This document shows, one piece after another, positions 25,251 through 36,185 of a DNA stretch of 64,000 bases (the stretch's first letter is position 1; each line of letters starts with the position of its first letter). The stretch is taken from NCBI RefSeq assembly GCF_011764425.1, contig NZ_BLPF01000001.1, positions 4,455,001 through 4,519,000 on the forward strand. Reading direction: 5' to 3'. The notes below the pieces were generated by a model that saw nothing but the letters and a program-made list of their open reading frames with translations, was not told where the DNA came from and did not search any database. The stretch comes from Phytohabitans houttuyneae (GTDB lineage Bacteria > Actinomycetota > Actinomycetes > Mycobacteriales > Micromonosporaceae). The translations under genes were made by a program, and so were the position numbers.

Positions 25251-25281
25251 ACGCCCGGCTGATCACCCGATCGCCGGGCGT
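25251..25281. terminator. Hairpin after attR, probably the ancestral tRNA-Ser terminator
   Basis: ACGCCCGGC (25251-25259) pairs with GCCGGGCGT (25273-25281), with an inner GATC pair in the loop. It stood right behind the intact tRNA before integration. The element carries a look-alike at 8673-8709. Confidence 0.75.
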
Positions 25282-25364
25282 TTCGCTGTCCGGGTGCCGA
25301 GCTGTCCCCAGGGGTCGTCCACAGGCTGTGGATAGCACATGTGTACGAGTGTCGTGGTGAGCAA

Positions 25365-25399
25365 AAGGCCCGGCAGCCAACCAGGGGCGACCGGGCCTT
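25365..25399 (-). terminator. Terminator of tRNA-Ser(GGA)
   Basis: AAGGCCCGG (25365-25373) pairs with CCGGGCCTT (25391-25399). Read on the minus strand the hairpin is followed by TTTT, just downstream of the tRNA at 25408-25492. Confidence 0.75.
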
Positions 25400-25407
25400 C
25401 GCGAGGG

Positions 25408-25492
25408 CGGAGGATACGAGATTCGAACTCGTGAGGGGTTTCCCCCAACACGCTTTCCAAGCGTGCGCCCTAGGCCTCTAGGCGAATCCTCC
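25408..25492 (-). tRNA. tRNA-Ser (anticodon GGA)
   Basis: A class II tRNA on the minus strand: acceptor GGAGGAT pairs with ATCCTCC, the anticodon loop is TTGGAAA (anticodon GGA), there is a long variable arm (TGGGGGAAACCCCTC), and the T-loop is GTTCGAATC. The discriminator is G and the CCA is not encoded. Confidence 0.95.
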
Positions 25493-25596
25493 GCCGGACA
25501 GAGTACAGGCATACCGGCGGGCGGGACGAAGCAGGCACACGGCGCACCGCGTGCCCCGGGTCCCGGGCTTGGTGGGCGCGCCCGGTAGAGTGGGTG

Positions 25597-25684
25597 GCGC
25601 CCCTCGTGCGGCGTACACCCCGTGAACCTCCCCAGGGCCGGAAGGCAGCAAGGATAAGCGGGCTCTGACGGGTGCACGGGGGCC
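25597..25684 (+). ncRNA. ffs: Signal recognition particle RNA (4.5S, small bacterial type)
   Basis: The invariant apical hairpin CAGGGCCGGAAGGCAGCAAG with the GGAA tetraloop and asymmetric internal loop is intact, and the terminal stem pairs GCCCCTCGTGC with GCACGGGGGC. A TAGAGT -10-like hexamer is at 25586-25591, and a T-rich end follows the stem. It is located upstream of dnaX, as in many actinobacteria. The exact ends are approximate. Confidence 0.93.
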
Positions 25685-25812
25685 TTTTCGTGCGGCGGGT
25701 CGGCGCTCCGGGTGCCTAAACCCGCCGGAGAAGCACCCGTGCGAGTGTCGTACCCCGCTGGCAAGCTACCCCTCGGCGGGGAGAATGGCGCGGTCGAGAG
25801 GAGGCGGCGAGA

Positions 25813-28117
25813 GTGGCACTGGCGCTCTACCGCAAGTACCGGCCCCGCACGTTTGCCGAGGTCATCGGGCAGGAGCACGTCACCGAGCCGCTGTCGCAGG
25901 CGCTGCGCAGCGGGCGCCTGCACCACGCCTACCTCTTCTCCGGCCCGCGCGGGTGTGGCAAGACCTCCAGCGCCCGGATCCTCGCCCGCTCGCTCAACTG
26001 CGCGCAGGGGCCGACACCGGAGCCGTGCGGCCAGTGCGACTCCTGCAAGTCGCTGGCCGCCGACGGGGCCGGCTCGATCGACGTTATCGAGATCGACGCG
26101 GCCAGCCACGGTGGTGTCGACGACGCGCGCGAGCTGCGGGAGCGGGCATTCTTCGCACCGGCGACGAGTCGATACAAGATCTACGTGATCGACGAGGCGC
26201 ACATGGTCTCGTCGGCGGGGTTCAACGCGCTGCTCAAGCTTGTCGAGGAGCCGCCGGACTACGTCAAGTTCATCTTCGCCACGACCGAGCCGGAAAAGGT
26301 GCTCGGCACGATCAAGTCGCGTACGCACCACTATCCCTTCCGGCTGATGCCGCCGGGGGTGCTGCGGCCATACCTTGAGCAGCTCTGCGCGGCCGAGGGC
26401 GTCAAGGTCGAGTCGGCGGTGTTCCCGCTGGTGGTTCGGGCGGGTGGGGGCAGCGCCCGCGACACGCTCTCGGTGCTGGACCAGCTGATCGCCGGCGCCG
26501 GGGCGGAGGGCGTGACGTATGCGCGGGCGGTCGCGCTCCTCGGCGTGACCGACGTGGCCCTGATCGACGAGATGTGCGACGCGCTGGCGGCGGGGGATGG
26601 CGCCGCGGCGTATTCGACGATCAACCGGGTCGCGGAGGCGGGGCACGACCCGCGGCGGTTCGCGTCCGACCTGCTGGAGCGGCTGCGTGACCTGATCGTG
26701 TTGCAGCAGGTGCCCGACGCCGCGACCAAGGGCTTGATCGACGGGCCGAGCGACCAGGTCGAGCGGATGGTGGCGCAGTCGGCGCGGCTCGGGCCGGCGA
26801 CGCTGTCGCGGTGCGCCGACATCGTCCACAACGGACTCGTGGAGATGCGCGGCACCACCGCGCCGCGGCTGTTGCTGGAGCTGATCACGGCCCGCATGCT
26901 GCTGCCGGGCGCCGAGGCGACCGAAGACCTGCTGCAGCGGCTGGAGCGGGTGGAGCGGCGGTTTGCCATCGCGGGCAGCGCCGTCCAGGAGGAAGACGCG
27001 CGGCCGGCGGCAAGGCCGCAGCCCACGGCACCCACGCCGACGCCCCGGCACAAGCCGGACACAGCGGCCCAGCACAAGCCCGACGCGACAGCGGCCCAGC
27101 ACAAGCCCGAAACGCAAGCAGCGCAGCACAGCCCCGAGACCGCGGCGGCGACCCAGCACAGGTCCGAAACGCAAGCAGGCCAGCACGGGTCTGAAACGCA
27201 GGCAGGCCAGCAAACGCAAGTGGTCCAGCACAGGGCCGAAACGGCGGCGGCCCAGCCACCCGCACCTAGAGAGCCAGAGGTCAAGCCGCCACCGCAGGCG
27301 GTCATGGACGACCCGGCCACACCCGAGCCGGAGCGGCCGGGCAGCAGCCTGCCGCCGCAGCTCGACGTCACCGGCGTGCGGCGCGCGTGGGACGAGATCC
27401 TCAACATGGTCAACAGCCGCAAGAAGCGGATCGCCGCTCTCGCGCGCAACGCGACGGTGCGCGACCTTGAGGGTGACGCGCTGGTGTTGACGTTCCAGTC
27501 CGCGGCGCTCGCGGGGATGATGTCCAAGGAGACCAGCGTCCTCAGCGACGCCATCTACGAGGTGCTCGGCGCCCGCTTCGAGCTGCGCTGCGAGGTCGCC
27601 GGCGACCAGCGACCCGCGCCCGCCGCCCAGGCCGCACGACCGGCTGCCGGCCCGCCCCCGCCCCGGAGAAGAAGGCGGCACCGGAAGCAAAGCCGGTGCA
27701 GACCGAAGACTGGCCCGAGCCCGCCCGGCCGGGTGGCGCCGCCCCGAGCCAGCCGGCACCGGAGGCGAAAAACGGCAACGCGCCGGAGGCGCCACCGGCG
27801 GCACGTCCCGAGTCCAACGGACTCGCGGCGGCTCGCGCCGCCGCGGCTGGACGTGGCGCCCGTACCCAATCTGCTGCTCCCGCGGCCGACGCCACCTGGG
27901 CGGGTGAGCCTCCCTTCGACCCGGACTACGACGGCCCGCGGTCGAATGCCGCCCCGGCGAGCGCGCCCCCGCGGCGGCCGCGTACGAGGGTTTCGACCCC
28001 GGCGACGAGCCGACCGACGACGTGGTCGACGAGCGCACGGCGCGGCAGAGCAGCGAGCAGCAGGCAATGCAGTTGTTGCAGCAGACCTTCGGCGCCGAAA
28101 AGATCGGCGAGGTCTAG
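25813..28117 (+). CDS. dnaX: DNA polymerase III subunit gamma/tau; two frameshifts in the linker
   Basis: The clamp-loader ATPase. Walker A GPRGCGKT is at residues 44-51, followed by the zinc module (CGQCDSC), DEAH-like VIDEAHM, and sensor IFATTEPEKV. After the clamp-loader core comes a disordered linker with degenerate repeats of the type QHKPETQAA (about residues 415-475) and a conserved C-terminal domain (VRRAWDEILNMVNSRKKRIA). The frame breaks near 27648-27664 and again near 27966-27970, both in C-runs; restoring one base at each gives a 768-residue protein ending QLLQQTFGAEKIGEV at 28117. Start GTG with GAGAGGAGG upstream. First gene of dnaX-ybaB-recR. Confidence 0.93.
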
Positions 28118-28150
28118 GCTGACACGGAATCGACACACAAGGAGACGGCG

Positions 28151-28483
28151 ATGCGTCCCGGCGGACAGCCCAACCTGCAGCAGCTCATGAAGCAGGCGCA
28201 GAAGATGCAGCAGCAGCTCGCCGAAGCACAGGCGGAGCTGGCTGAGACCGAGGTGACCGGCACGGCCGGCGGTGGTCTGGTGACCGTCACGATCGCCGGC
28301 TCCGGCGAGGTCAAGTCGGTGAAGATCGATCCCAAGGCGGTCGATCCCGACGACGTGGAGACGCTCGAAGACCTGGTGCTCGCGGCCCTCCACAGTGCCA
28401 ACGACGCGGTGCGCAAGCTGACCGAGCAGAAGATGGGCCCGGTCACGGGTGGGATGGGCGGCCTCGGCCTGCCTGGTTTCTAA
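28151..28483 (+). CDS. YbaB/EbfC family nucleoid-associated protein
   Basis: A 110-residue DNA-binding protein: the N-terminal coiled coil ([20 protein letters not shown]) is followed by the beta core ([20 protein letters not shown]) and a Gly/Met-rich tail. It forms dimers that bind DNA and is nearly always encoded between dnaX and recR, as here. AAGGAGA is upstream of the ATG. Confidence 0.93.
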   Translation: MRPGGQPNLQQLMKQAQKMQQQLAEAQAELAETEVTGTAGGGLVTVTIAGSGEVKSVKIDPKAVDPDDVETLEDLVLAALHSANDAVRKLTEQKMGPVTGGMGGLGLPGF

Positions 28484-28495
28484 GAACAGGACAGC

Positions 28496-29089
28496 ATGTA
28501 CGAAGGCGCTATCCAGGACCTGATCGACGAGCTGGGCCGGCTCCCCGGCGTGGGTCCGAAGAGTGCACAGCGGATCGCGTTCCATGTCCTCTCCGCCGAC
28601 CCGGCGGACGTCACCCGGCTCGCCACCGCGTTGCGGAAGGTCAAGGAGCTCGTGCGCTTCTGCACGACCTGCTACAACGTGGCCGAGTCGGAGCAGTGCC
28701 GGATCTGCCGCGACCCCCGCCGCACCGACGAGGTCCTCTGCGTTGTCGAGGAGCCCAAGGACGTGGTGGCGATCGAGCGGACGGGTGAGTTCCGCGGGCG
28801 GTACCACGTGCTCGGCGGGGCGATCAATCCACTCGAAGGGATCGGGCCGGACAACCTGCGCATTCGCGAGCTGATGGCGCGGCTGAGCAGCGGCGAGATC
28901 AAGGAGCTCATCCTCGCCACCGATCCGAATACGGAGGGTGAGGCGACCGCTACTTACCTCGCGCTGATGGTCAAGCCGATGGGCATCGCGGTGACCCGCC
29001 TCGCGAGTGGCCTTCCGGTCGGCGGTGACCTCGAATACGCGGACGAGATCACCCTGGGAAGGGCGTTCGAGGGGCGCCGCGCGGTCTGA
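28496..29089 (+). CDS. recR: Recombination mediator RecR
   Basis: A 197-residue protein of RecFOR gap repair: helix-hairpin-helix ([20 protein letters not shown]), zinc finger ([16 protein letters not shown]), Toprim domain ([36 protein letters not shown]) and C-terminal Walker-B-like end. Twelve bases separate it from ybaB; they form one operon with dnaX. Confidence 0.96.
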   Translation: MYEGAIQDLIDELGRLPGVGPKSAQRIAFHVLSADPADVTRLATALRKVKELVRFCTTCYNVAESEQCRICRDPRRTDEVLCVVEEPKDVVAIERTGEFRGRYHVLGGAINPLEGIGPDNLRIRELMARLSSGEIKELILATDPNTEGEATATYLALMVKPMGIAVTRLASGLPVGGDLEYADEITLGRAFEGRRAV

Positions 29090-29330
29090 CACCCTCGCAT
29101 TTGGAGCATCCCGACGATGTAACAAGTTGGCATCGACAAACTCGGGACAAATGGTCCGTTTGCCTACAGCGTGTGGATCTTCCACGTGTCGACTGTGGCC
29201 GCAAGGACACGATCCGGTACCAACCCCTTATCGCCCAGTTTCCGACTGCTGAGACTGCCCGCTAGTGTCGCGCCCATCGGTGACCCCCGTCACCGCGTAT
29301 GTCCGTACCCCAAGGACGAGGTGAAGCACC

Positions 29331-30997
29331 ATGCGTGCAGCAAGGCCCAAGGCCGCTATCGCGGTCGTTGCGGCTGCGGCCCTCGCGGTAGCCGGCTGTG
29401 CCGAGAGCGATCGCGACAATGAGGGCTCTGGCCAGAGCACCAAAGACACCCTGGTCTTCGGCACCGCCGGAGATCCCAAGGTGCTCGACCCCAGCCTCGC
29501 CAGCGACGGTGAGTCGCTGCGTGTCGCCCGGCAGGTTTTCGAGACGCTGGTCCGGCCCGAAGAGGGTGGCACCAAGGTCACGCCCGGTCTGGCCGAGAGC
29601 TGGACGCCGGACGCCACCGGCACGGTCTGGACCTTCAAGCTCCGGTCCGGCGTGAAGTTCCACGACGGTACGGAGTTCAACGGCGAGGCCGTCTGCGTCA
29701 ACTTCAACCGGTGGTACAACGCGACCGGCCTGATGCAGAGCGCGGACGTGACGGCGTACTGGCAGGACGTGATGGGGGCTTCGCCAAGAACGAAAACCCC
29801 GACCTCCCGCCGAGCCTCTTCAAGTCGTGCACCGTCAAGGACGCCACGACGGTCGACCTCGCGTTCACGGCGGTGTCCAGCAAGATCCCGGCCGCCCTGA
29901 TGCTGCCCTCGTTCTCCATCCACAGCCCGAAGGCGCTGCAGGAGTTCGACGCGAGCAACATCAGCGGCACCGCCGACGACATCAAGTACCCGTCGTACGC
30001 GATGGAGCACCCGACCGGCACCGGCCCGTTCAAGTTCAAGTCGTGGAACGTCGCGGACAAGACGCTGACGATCGAGCGCAACGACGACTACTGGGGCGAC
30101 AAGGCCAAGCTGAAGACCCTCGTCTTCCGCACGATCTCCGACGAAAACGCGCGCAAGCAGGCGCTGCGTTCCGGCGACATCCAGGGGTACGACCTGGTGG
30201 GTCCGGCCGACGTCGAGCCGCTCAAGGGTGAGGGCTTCAACGTGCTGACCCGGCCGGCGTTCAACATCCTCTACCTGGCCATCAACCAGAAGGGCAACCC
30301 GAAGCTCGCGGACATCAAGGTGCGCCAGGCGATTGCGTACGCGCTGAACCGCAAGGCCCTTGTCGACTCCAAGCTGCCGCCGGGCGCCGAGGTGGCCACG
30401 CAGTTCCTGCCTTCCACGGTGGAAGGCTGGAACGACGGTGTGACCAAGTACGACTACAACGTGGAGAAGGCCAAGCAGTTGCTGGCCGAGGCGGGCGCGT
30501 CCAACCTGACGCTGCGCTTCCACTACCCGACCGAGGTCACCCGGCCGTACATGCCGAACCCGAAGGACATCTACGAGCTGCTCTCGGCCGACCTGCAGGC
30601 CGCGGGCATCAAAGTGGAGGGCATCCCGCTGAAGTGGACGCCGGACTACCTCAACGCCACCACCTCCGGCAACAAGCACGACCTGCACCTGCTGGGCTGG
30701 ACCGGTGACTACGGTGACGGCTACAACTTCATCGGCACGTTCTTCAGCCGGCCGAAGGACGAGTGGGGCTTCAACAACAAGGCCCTATTCGACAAGTTCG
30801 CGCAGGCTGACAGCACCGCCGACGCGACCGCGCGCTACGCGCTCTACAAGGAGCTCAACGCCGACATCATGAACTTCCTGCCCGGCGTTCCGATCTCCCA
30901 CTCGCCTCCCGCCCTTGTCCTCGGTAAGGACGTGACCGGCGTCAAGGCCAGCCCGCTTACTGATGAGCGGTACGCCACCGCCGAGTTCAAGTCCTGA
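29331..30997 (+). CDS. Peptide/nickel-type ABC transporter substrate-binding lipoprotein; one frameshift
   Basis: A family 5 solute-binding protein of 555 residues after restoring one base in the G-run 29774-29778. Lipoprotein signal: KAAIAVVAAAALAVAGC. Hallmark segments: LVFGTAGDPKVLDPSLASDG, LAESWTPDATGTVWTFKLRS, GVKFHDGTEFNGEAVCVNFN, then in the other frame FAKNENPDLPPSLFKSC and VRQAIAYALNRKALVDSKLP. It captures oligopeptides or similar solutes outside the cell for the two permeases and two ATPases that follow. Promoter and start site lie in the 241-base gap after recR, where I see no definite motif. Confidence 0.9.
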
Positions 30998-31075
30998 AAC
31001 ATATAGATAGGAACGCGTGGGCGGGCACTCACCAGGTGCCCGCCCGCGCGGCCCTCTACAACCGCCGAGGCGCCT

Positions 31076-32080
31076 GTGTTCCGATTCATCGTCAGACGGC
31101 TGCTGCAGCTGGTACCCACGCTGTTCGGCCTCTCGATCCTGCTGTTCATCTGGCTTCACCGCCTGCCGGGCGGCCCGGAGACCGCGCTCCTCGGTGAGCG
31201 CGGCACGCCCGAGTCGCGCGCCGCGATCCGCGAAAGTCTGGGGCTCAACGAGTCCATCTGGATCCAGTACGGCCGCTTCGTGAAGCGGCTCGTCCAGCTC
31301 GACCTGGGCACGTCGATCTCCACCAAGCGCGAGGTGACGACCGAGTTCCTCCAGCGCTTTCCCGGCACGGTCGAGCTGACCATCACCGCCATGATCATCG
31401 CGATCGGCCTGGGCATCCCGCTCGGCTACCTCGCCGCCCGGCGCCGCGGTTCGTTTCTCGACCAGGCCTCGGTGGGCGGCTCGTTGCTCGGCACCTGCAT
31501 CCCGATCTTCTTCCTGGCGTACGTGCTGAAGGCGATCTTCGCGGAAAACCTCGGCTGGTTTCCGACGATCGGGCGGCAGGACCCCACGATCGAGGCCACC
31601 CACATCACAAACTTCTTCGTGCTCGACGGCCTGCTGACCCGCGAGTGGGACGCGGCCGGCGACGCGATCTGGCACCTGATCCTGCCCGGCGTCGCGCTGG
31701 CCAGCATCCCGCTCGCGATCATCGTGCGCATCACCCGGGCGAGCGTGCTCGAGGTGCTCGGCGAAGACTTCGTGCGCACCGCCGAGGCGAAGGGCCTGAC
31801 CGAGCGCACCGTGCGCCGCCGCCACGTGCTGCGCAACGCGATGCTGCCGGTGGCCACGTCGATCGGCCTGCTGACCGGCCTGCTGCTGTCCGGCGCGGTG
31901 CTCACCGAGACGGTGTTCGCCTTCAGCGGGATCGGCGCGTTCATCAAAGACTCGATCAGCAACCTGGACTACCCGGTGCTGATGGGCTTCATCATGATCA
32001 TTGCGGTGATCTTCGCGCTGGTTAACCTGCTGGTCGACATCTCGTACAGCCTGATCGACCCGAGGGTGAGGGTCCGATGA
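31076..32080 (+). CDS. Peptide/nickel-type ABC transporter permease, DppB type
   Basis: A 334-residue permease with the family N-terminus (FIVRRLLQLVPTLFGLSILL), six predicted membrane helices and the EAA loop for ATPase contact (VRTAEAKGLTERTVRRRHVL). Start GTG at 31076. It ends in an ATGA overlap with the second permease gene. Second gene of the importer operon. Confidence 0.94.
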   Translation: MFRFIVRRLLQLVPTLFGLSILLFIWLHRLPGGPETALLGERGTPESRAAIRESLGLNESIWIQYGRFVKRLVQLDLGTSISTKREVTTEFLQRFPGTVELTITAMIIAIGLGIPLGYLAARRRGSFLDQASVGGSLLGTCIPIFFLAYVLKAIFAENLGWFPTIGRQDPTIEATHITNFFVLDGLLTREWDAAGDAIWHLILPGVALASIPLAIIVRITRASVLEVLGEDFVRTAEAKGLTERTVRRRHVLRNAMLPVATSIGLLTGLLLSGAVLTETVFAFSGIGAFIKDSISNLDYPVLMGFIMIIAVIFALVNLLVDISYSLIDPRVRVR

Positions 32081-33042
32081 CACTTGCTCCCGGCAAAAAG
32101 AAGGAAAAGCTGGACCGGCTCGCCGAGCTGTCCGCCGTACGCGACGACGAGCAGGGCGTCAGCCTCTGGCGGGAGGCGATGCGCCGGCTGCGGCGCAACC
32201 CCTCGGCCATCATCGGCGCCGCGATCCTGGTCATCTTCGTGCTGGTCGCCGTCGTCGGCCCGTTCCTCGTGCCGTACGACCCGGTCGACCAGTCGGGCAT
32301 CCGCGAGGGCGTGATCAAGCCGGGTTCGATCCCGGGCAGCTCGGGCGAGCACTGGCTCGGATACGACCACCAGGGGCGCGACGAGTTCAGCCGGCTGATC
32401 GTGGGCGCGCGGCAGACCCTGATCGTGGGCATCGTCTCCACACTCATCGGCCTGACGATCGGCGTGTTGATCGGCGGCGTCGCCGGTGCCGCCGCCGGGC
32501 TCGGTGGACGGTGGGGTCGGCTCGTCGACAGCTCCCTGATGCGCATCGTCGACATGCTGCTGTCGCTGCCGAGCCTGCTGCTCGCGGTGAGCGTGGCGGC
32601 GCTGCTCGGGCCCAGCCTGGTCACCGTCATGATCGCGGTCGGCATGGTGTCGGTACCGATCTTCGCCCGCCTGCTGCGCGGCTCGATGATCGCGCAGGCC
32701 AACCGCGACTACGTGCTGGCGGCCAGCTCGCTCGGCGTGGGCAACACGAAGATCGCGATGAACCACATCATCCCGAACTCGCTCGCGCCGGTGATCGTCC
32801 AGGCGACCCTCACGCTCGCCACGGCCATCATCGAGGTGGCCGCGCTGTCGTTCCTCGGCCTCGGCAACCCCGACTCCACCCAGCCCGAGTGGGGCCTGAT
32901 GCTGGCCGACGCGCAGGTCTACCTCGACGTCCGGCCCGGGTTGGCGATCTATCCAGCCGTGGGCATCATCGTCACGGCGCTGGGCTTCACGCTCCTCGGC
33001 GAGGCGATGCGCGAGGCTCTCGATCCGAAGCTGCGGAGGTGA
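32077..33042 (+). CDS. Peptide/nickel-type ABC transporter permease, DppC type
   Basis: A 321-residue permease with the DppC-type cytoplasmic N-terminus (SLWREAMRRLRRNPSAIIGA), six membrane helices, the HWLGYDHQGRDEFSRLIVGA segment diagnostic of DppC/OppC, and the EAA loop (YVLAASSLGVGNTKIAMNHI). It pairs with the DppB-type subunit to form the channel. Confidence 0.94.
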   Translation: MTLAPGKKKEKLDRLAELSAVRDDEQGVSLWREAMRRLRRNPSAIIGAAILVIFVLVAVVGPFLVPYDPVDQSGIREGVIKPGSIPGSSGEHWLGYDHQGRDEFSRLIVGARQTLIVGIVSTLIGLTIGVLIGGVAGAAAGLGGRWGRLVDSSLMRIVDMLLSLPSLLLAVSVAALLGPSLVTVMIAVGMVSVPIFARLLRGSMIAQANRDYVLAASSLGVGNTKIAMNHIIPNSLAPVIVQATLTLATAIIEVAALSFLGLGNPDSTQPEWGLMLADAQVYLDVRPGLAIYPAVGIIVTALGFTLLGEAMREALDPKLRR

Positions 33043-33047
33043 CGGGC

Positions 33048-34042
33048 ATGGCTCTCTTGGACGTGCAGGACCTGTCGGTCACGTTCGCCCGGCGCGGGCA
33101 GCGCACCGTGCGTGCGGTCGACGGCGTCTCGTTCAGCGTGGAGGCCGGCGAGGTGGTCGGCCTTGTCGGCGAGTCCGGCTGCGGCAAGAGTGTGACCTCG
33201 CTCGCGCTGATGGGGCTGCTGCCCCGCCAGCGCGGTGTCCAGGTCGGCGGGGTCGCCAGCTTCGACGGCACCGACCTGCTCAAGCTCGACCTGCGGGCAC
33301 TGCGTGACGTGCGCGGCCGCGACGTGGCGATGATCTTCCAGGACCCGCTCTCCTCGCTCAACCCCGTGGTGCCGATCGGCGTCCAGGTGACCGAGGTGCT
33401 GGTCCGCCACCGCAACATGAGCCGTGACGCGGCCCGCAAGGAGGCGGCGGAGCTGCTCGACCGGGTCGGGATCCCCGACCCGAAGCGGCGGCTGAAGGAG
33501 TACCCGCACCAGCTCTCCGGCGGCATGCGGCAGCGCGCGCTGATCGCGATGGCCGTGGCCTGCCGGCCACGCCTGCTCATCGCGGACGAGCCCACCACGG
33601 CGCTCGACGTGACCATCCAGGCCCAGATCCTGGAGCTGCTTAAGGAGTTGGTACGCGACTCGGGCACCGCGCTCATCATGATCACGCATGACCTCGGCGT
33701 GGTCGCGGGCATGTGCGACACGATCAACGTGCTCTACGCCGGCAAGGTGGTCGAGACCGCCCGCCGCAAGGAGCTGTTCGCCGGGCGGCGCCACCCGTAC
33801 ACGGTGGGTCTGCTCGGCTCGATCCCGCGGCTCGACGTGGGGCGCGGCGAAAAGCTCACGCCGATCCCCGGGTCGGTGCGGGACGTGCTGCCGTGGACGG
33901 AAGGGTGCGCGTTCGCCCCGCGCTGCTCACGCAGGGTCGACGCCTGCGTGGGCGAGGCGCCGGCGATGACGCCCACCCACACCGGGCACGAGTTCAGGTG
34001 CGTAAACCCGTACCCCCTCCCGCAGCCAGAGGAGAGCCGGGC

Positions 34043-34046
<4 letters not shown>
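33048..34046 (+). CDS. Peptide ABC transporter ATP-binding protein, DppD type
   Basis: A 332-residue ATPase: Walker [10 protein letters not shown]-loop [12 protein letters not shown], signature LSGGMRQR, Walker [14 protein letters not shown], and the C-terminal oligopeptide-transporter domain with Cys motif ([14 protein letters not shown]). I chose the ATG at 33048 with GGAGG upstream. It ends in an ATGA overlap with the next ATPase. Confidence 0.94.
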
Positions 34047-35182
<1,136 letters not shown>

Positions 35183-35183
35183 C

Positions 35184-35432
35184 TCAGCCCTCGGGGCGGT
35201 TGAGGAGCGCGACCGCGATCGCGTGCACGGCGGCCGCGTCGGCCGGGTCCTTCAGGGTGGCCCGGCCGCCGGTGACCGTGTACCACTCGTCGGCGTCCTT
35301 GTACTGGACGCGGAGGGTGACGTCGCTACCGGAGAGCTCGCTGCGCAGCGTCAGGTCGCCGGTCACCACACCGACCTCGTCGGTCATGACGCCGCCGGGT
35401 CCTGCGGTGATATCCGTGGTCTGCTCGGCCAT
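35184..35432 (-). CDS. Small hypothetical protein, convergent with the importer operon
   Basis: An 82-residue acidic protein predicted to be mostly beta with a C-terminal helix (LTLRSELSGSDVTLRVQYKD; DPADAAAVHAIAVALLNRPE). Possible starts are the ATG at 35430-35432 or the GTG three bases further out. No family was recognised, though similar short proteins occur in other actinomycetes. Confidence 0.65.
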   Translation of the reverse strand: MAEQTTDITAGPGGVMTDEVGVVTGDLTLRSELSGSDVTLRVQYKDADEWYTVTGGRATLKDPADAAAVHAIAVALLNRPEG

Positions 35433-35450
35433 CACCGCAGTTTAGGGACG

Positions 35451-36086
35451 TTACTCGCGCACGGCCGGGCAGGTGTCCAGCATGTCCGACAACGCCGCTT
35501 TCTCCGCTGTCGTGACCCGGAGCCGCCAGAAGTGCTTGACCGCGATCCAGTCCACCGCGTACTCGCACCAGAAGTCGCGGTTGGCCGGCTTCCACTGCGA
35601 CGGGTCCTGGTCGCCCTTGGCCCGGTTGGACGAGGCCGACACCGCGCGCAGCTGTGGGCGGGTGAGGTCGTTGGCGAAGTCACCGCGCCGCTCGTCGTTC
35701 CACTTGTCGGCGCCGGACCGCCACGCGTTCGCCAGCGGCACCATGTGGTCGATGTCCACACCGGACGGCTCGGTGAAGGTGCGCTCGTCGTACGCGCTGA
35801 CCCACCGCCCAGCGACCACGTTGCAGCCGCTCAGCTTGATGTTCTTGCCGTCCCGCTTGAGCACGGAGTCGCGCACGTCGCAGTTGCGGCCGGTGTCGCG
35901 CCAGTGCGGGAAACGCTCGCGGCTGTACCCGCGCATCGACCCGGACTTGGCGACGGTGAGCTGGCCGAGCTGGGTGACCGAGTCGCCGGCGTCGGGCGGT
36001 GTGCCGGTGGGGTTGGCGGCGTCCTCGACCGGCACGCAGCCGGCGAGGACAAGGGCGGCGGCGCAGAGAGCGGAGATCAGGCGCAC
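35451..36086 (-). CDS. Secreted lipoprotein HNH-type endonuclease
   Basis: A 211-residue protein with a lipoprotein signal (VRLISALCAAALVLAGC) and a His-Me/HNH nuclease core (SGVDIDHMVPLANAWRSGAD ... LRAVSASSNRAKGDQDPSQW), plus a Cys pair likely to be disulfide bonded. Members are exported DNases of actinobacteria, often annotated HNH endonuclease family (DUF1524-like). I chose the GTG at 36084-36086 with GAGAAG upstream, because the open frame continuing further up is only antisense to the MFS gene. Confidence 0.87.
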   Translation of the reverse strand: MRLISALCAAALVLAGCVPVEDAANPTGTPPDAGDSVTQLGQLTVAKSGSMRGYSRERFPHWRDTGRNCDVRDSVLKRDGKNIKLSGCNVVAGRWVSAYDERTFTEPSGVDIDHMVPLANAWRSGADKWNDERRGDFANDLTRPQLRAVSASSNRAKGDQDPSQWKPANRDFWCEYAVDWIAVKHFWRLRVTTAEKAALSDMLDTCPAVRE

Positions 36087-36185
36087 TTCTCTAGCTTGCG
36101 GGTTCCGCGCAACACCGCACGGCAACCGGGGGTGGTTTCGGCGTTTCGCGGCTAAGGCCGTATCTCGCCGGGCAAGGTAAAGATC

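Noticed and set aside
25310-25340. DnaA-box-like TCCACAGG/TGTGGATA sequences suggesting an origin
   Set aside because: Only one imperfect pair is present, there is no AT-rich unwinding region, and no dnaA, dnaN or rpmH gene is nearby.
27040-27240. Possible CRISPR array because of short direct repeats
   Set aside because: The units are degenerate, contiguous and in frame within dnaX, with no constant repeat/variable spacer pattern.
27640-27980. Programmed -1 frameshift in dnaX producing gamma and tau
   Set aside because: No slippery A-rich heptamer with a downstream hairpin is seen, the original frame stays open to 28122 without an early stop, and the same one-base deficit occurs in many unrelated genes here.
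25219-28038. Long minus-strand open frame opposite dnaX
   Set aside because: It also runs through the tRNA, SRP RNA and intergenic sequence, which real genes would not. dnaX on the plus strand is unmistakable.
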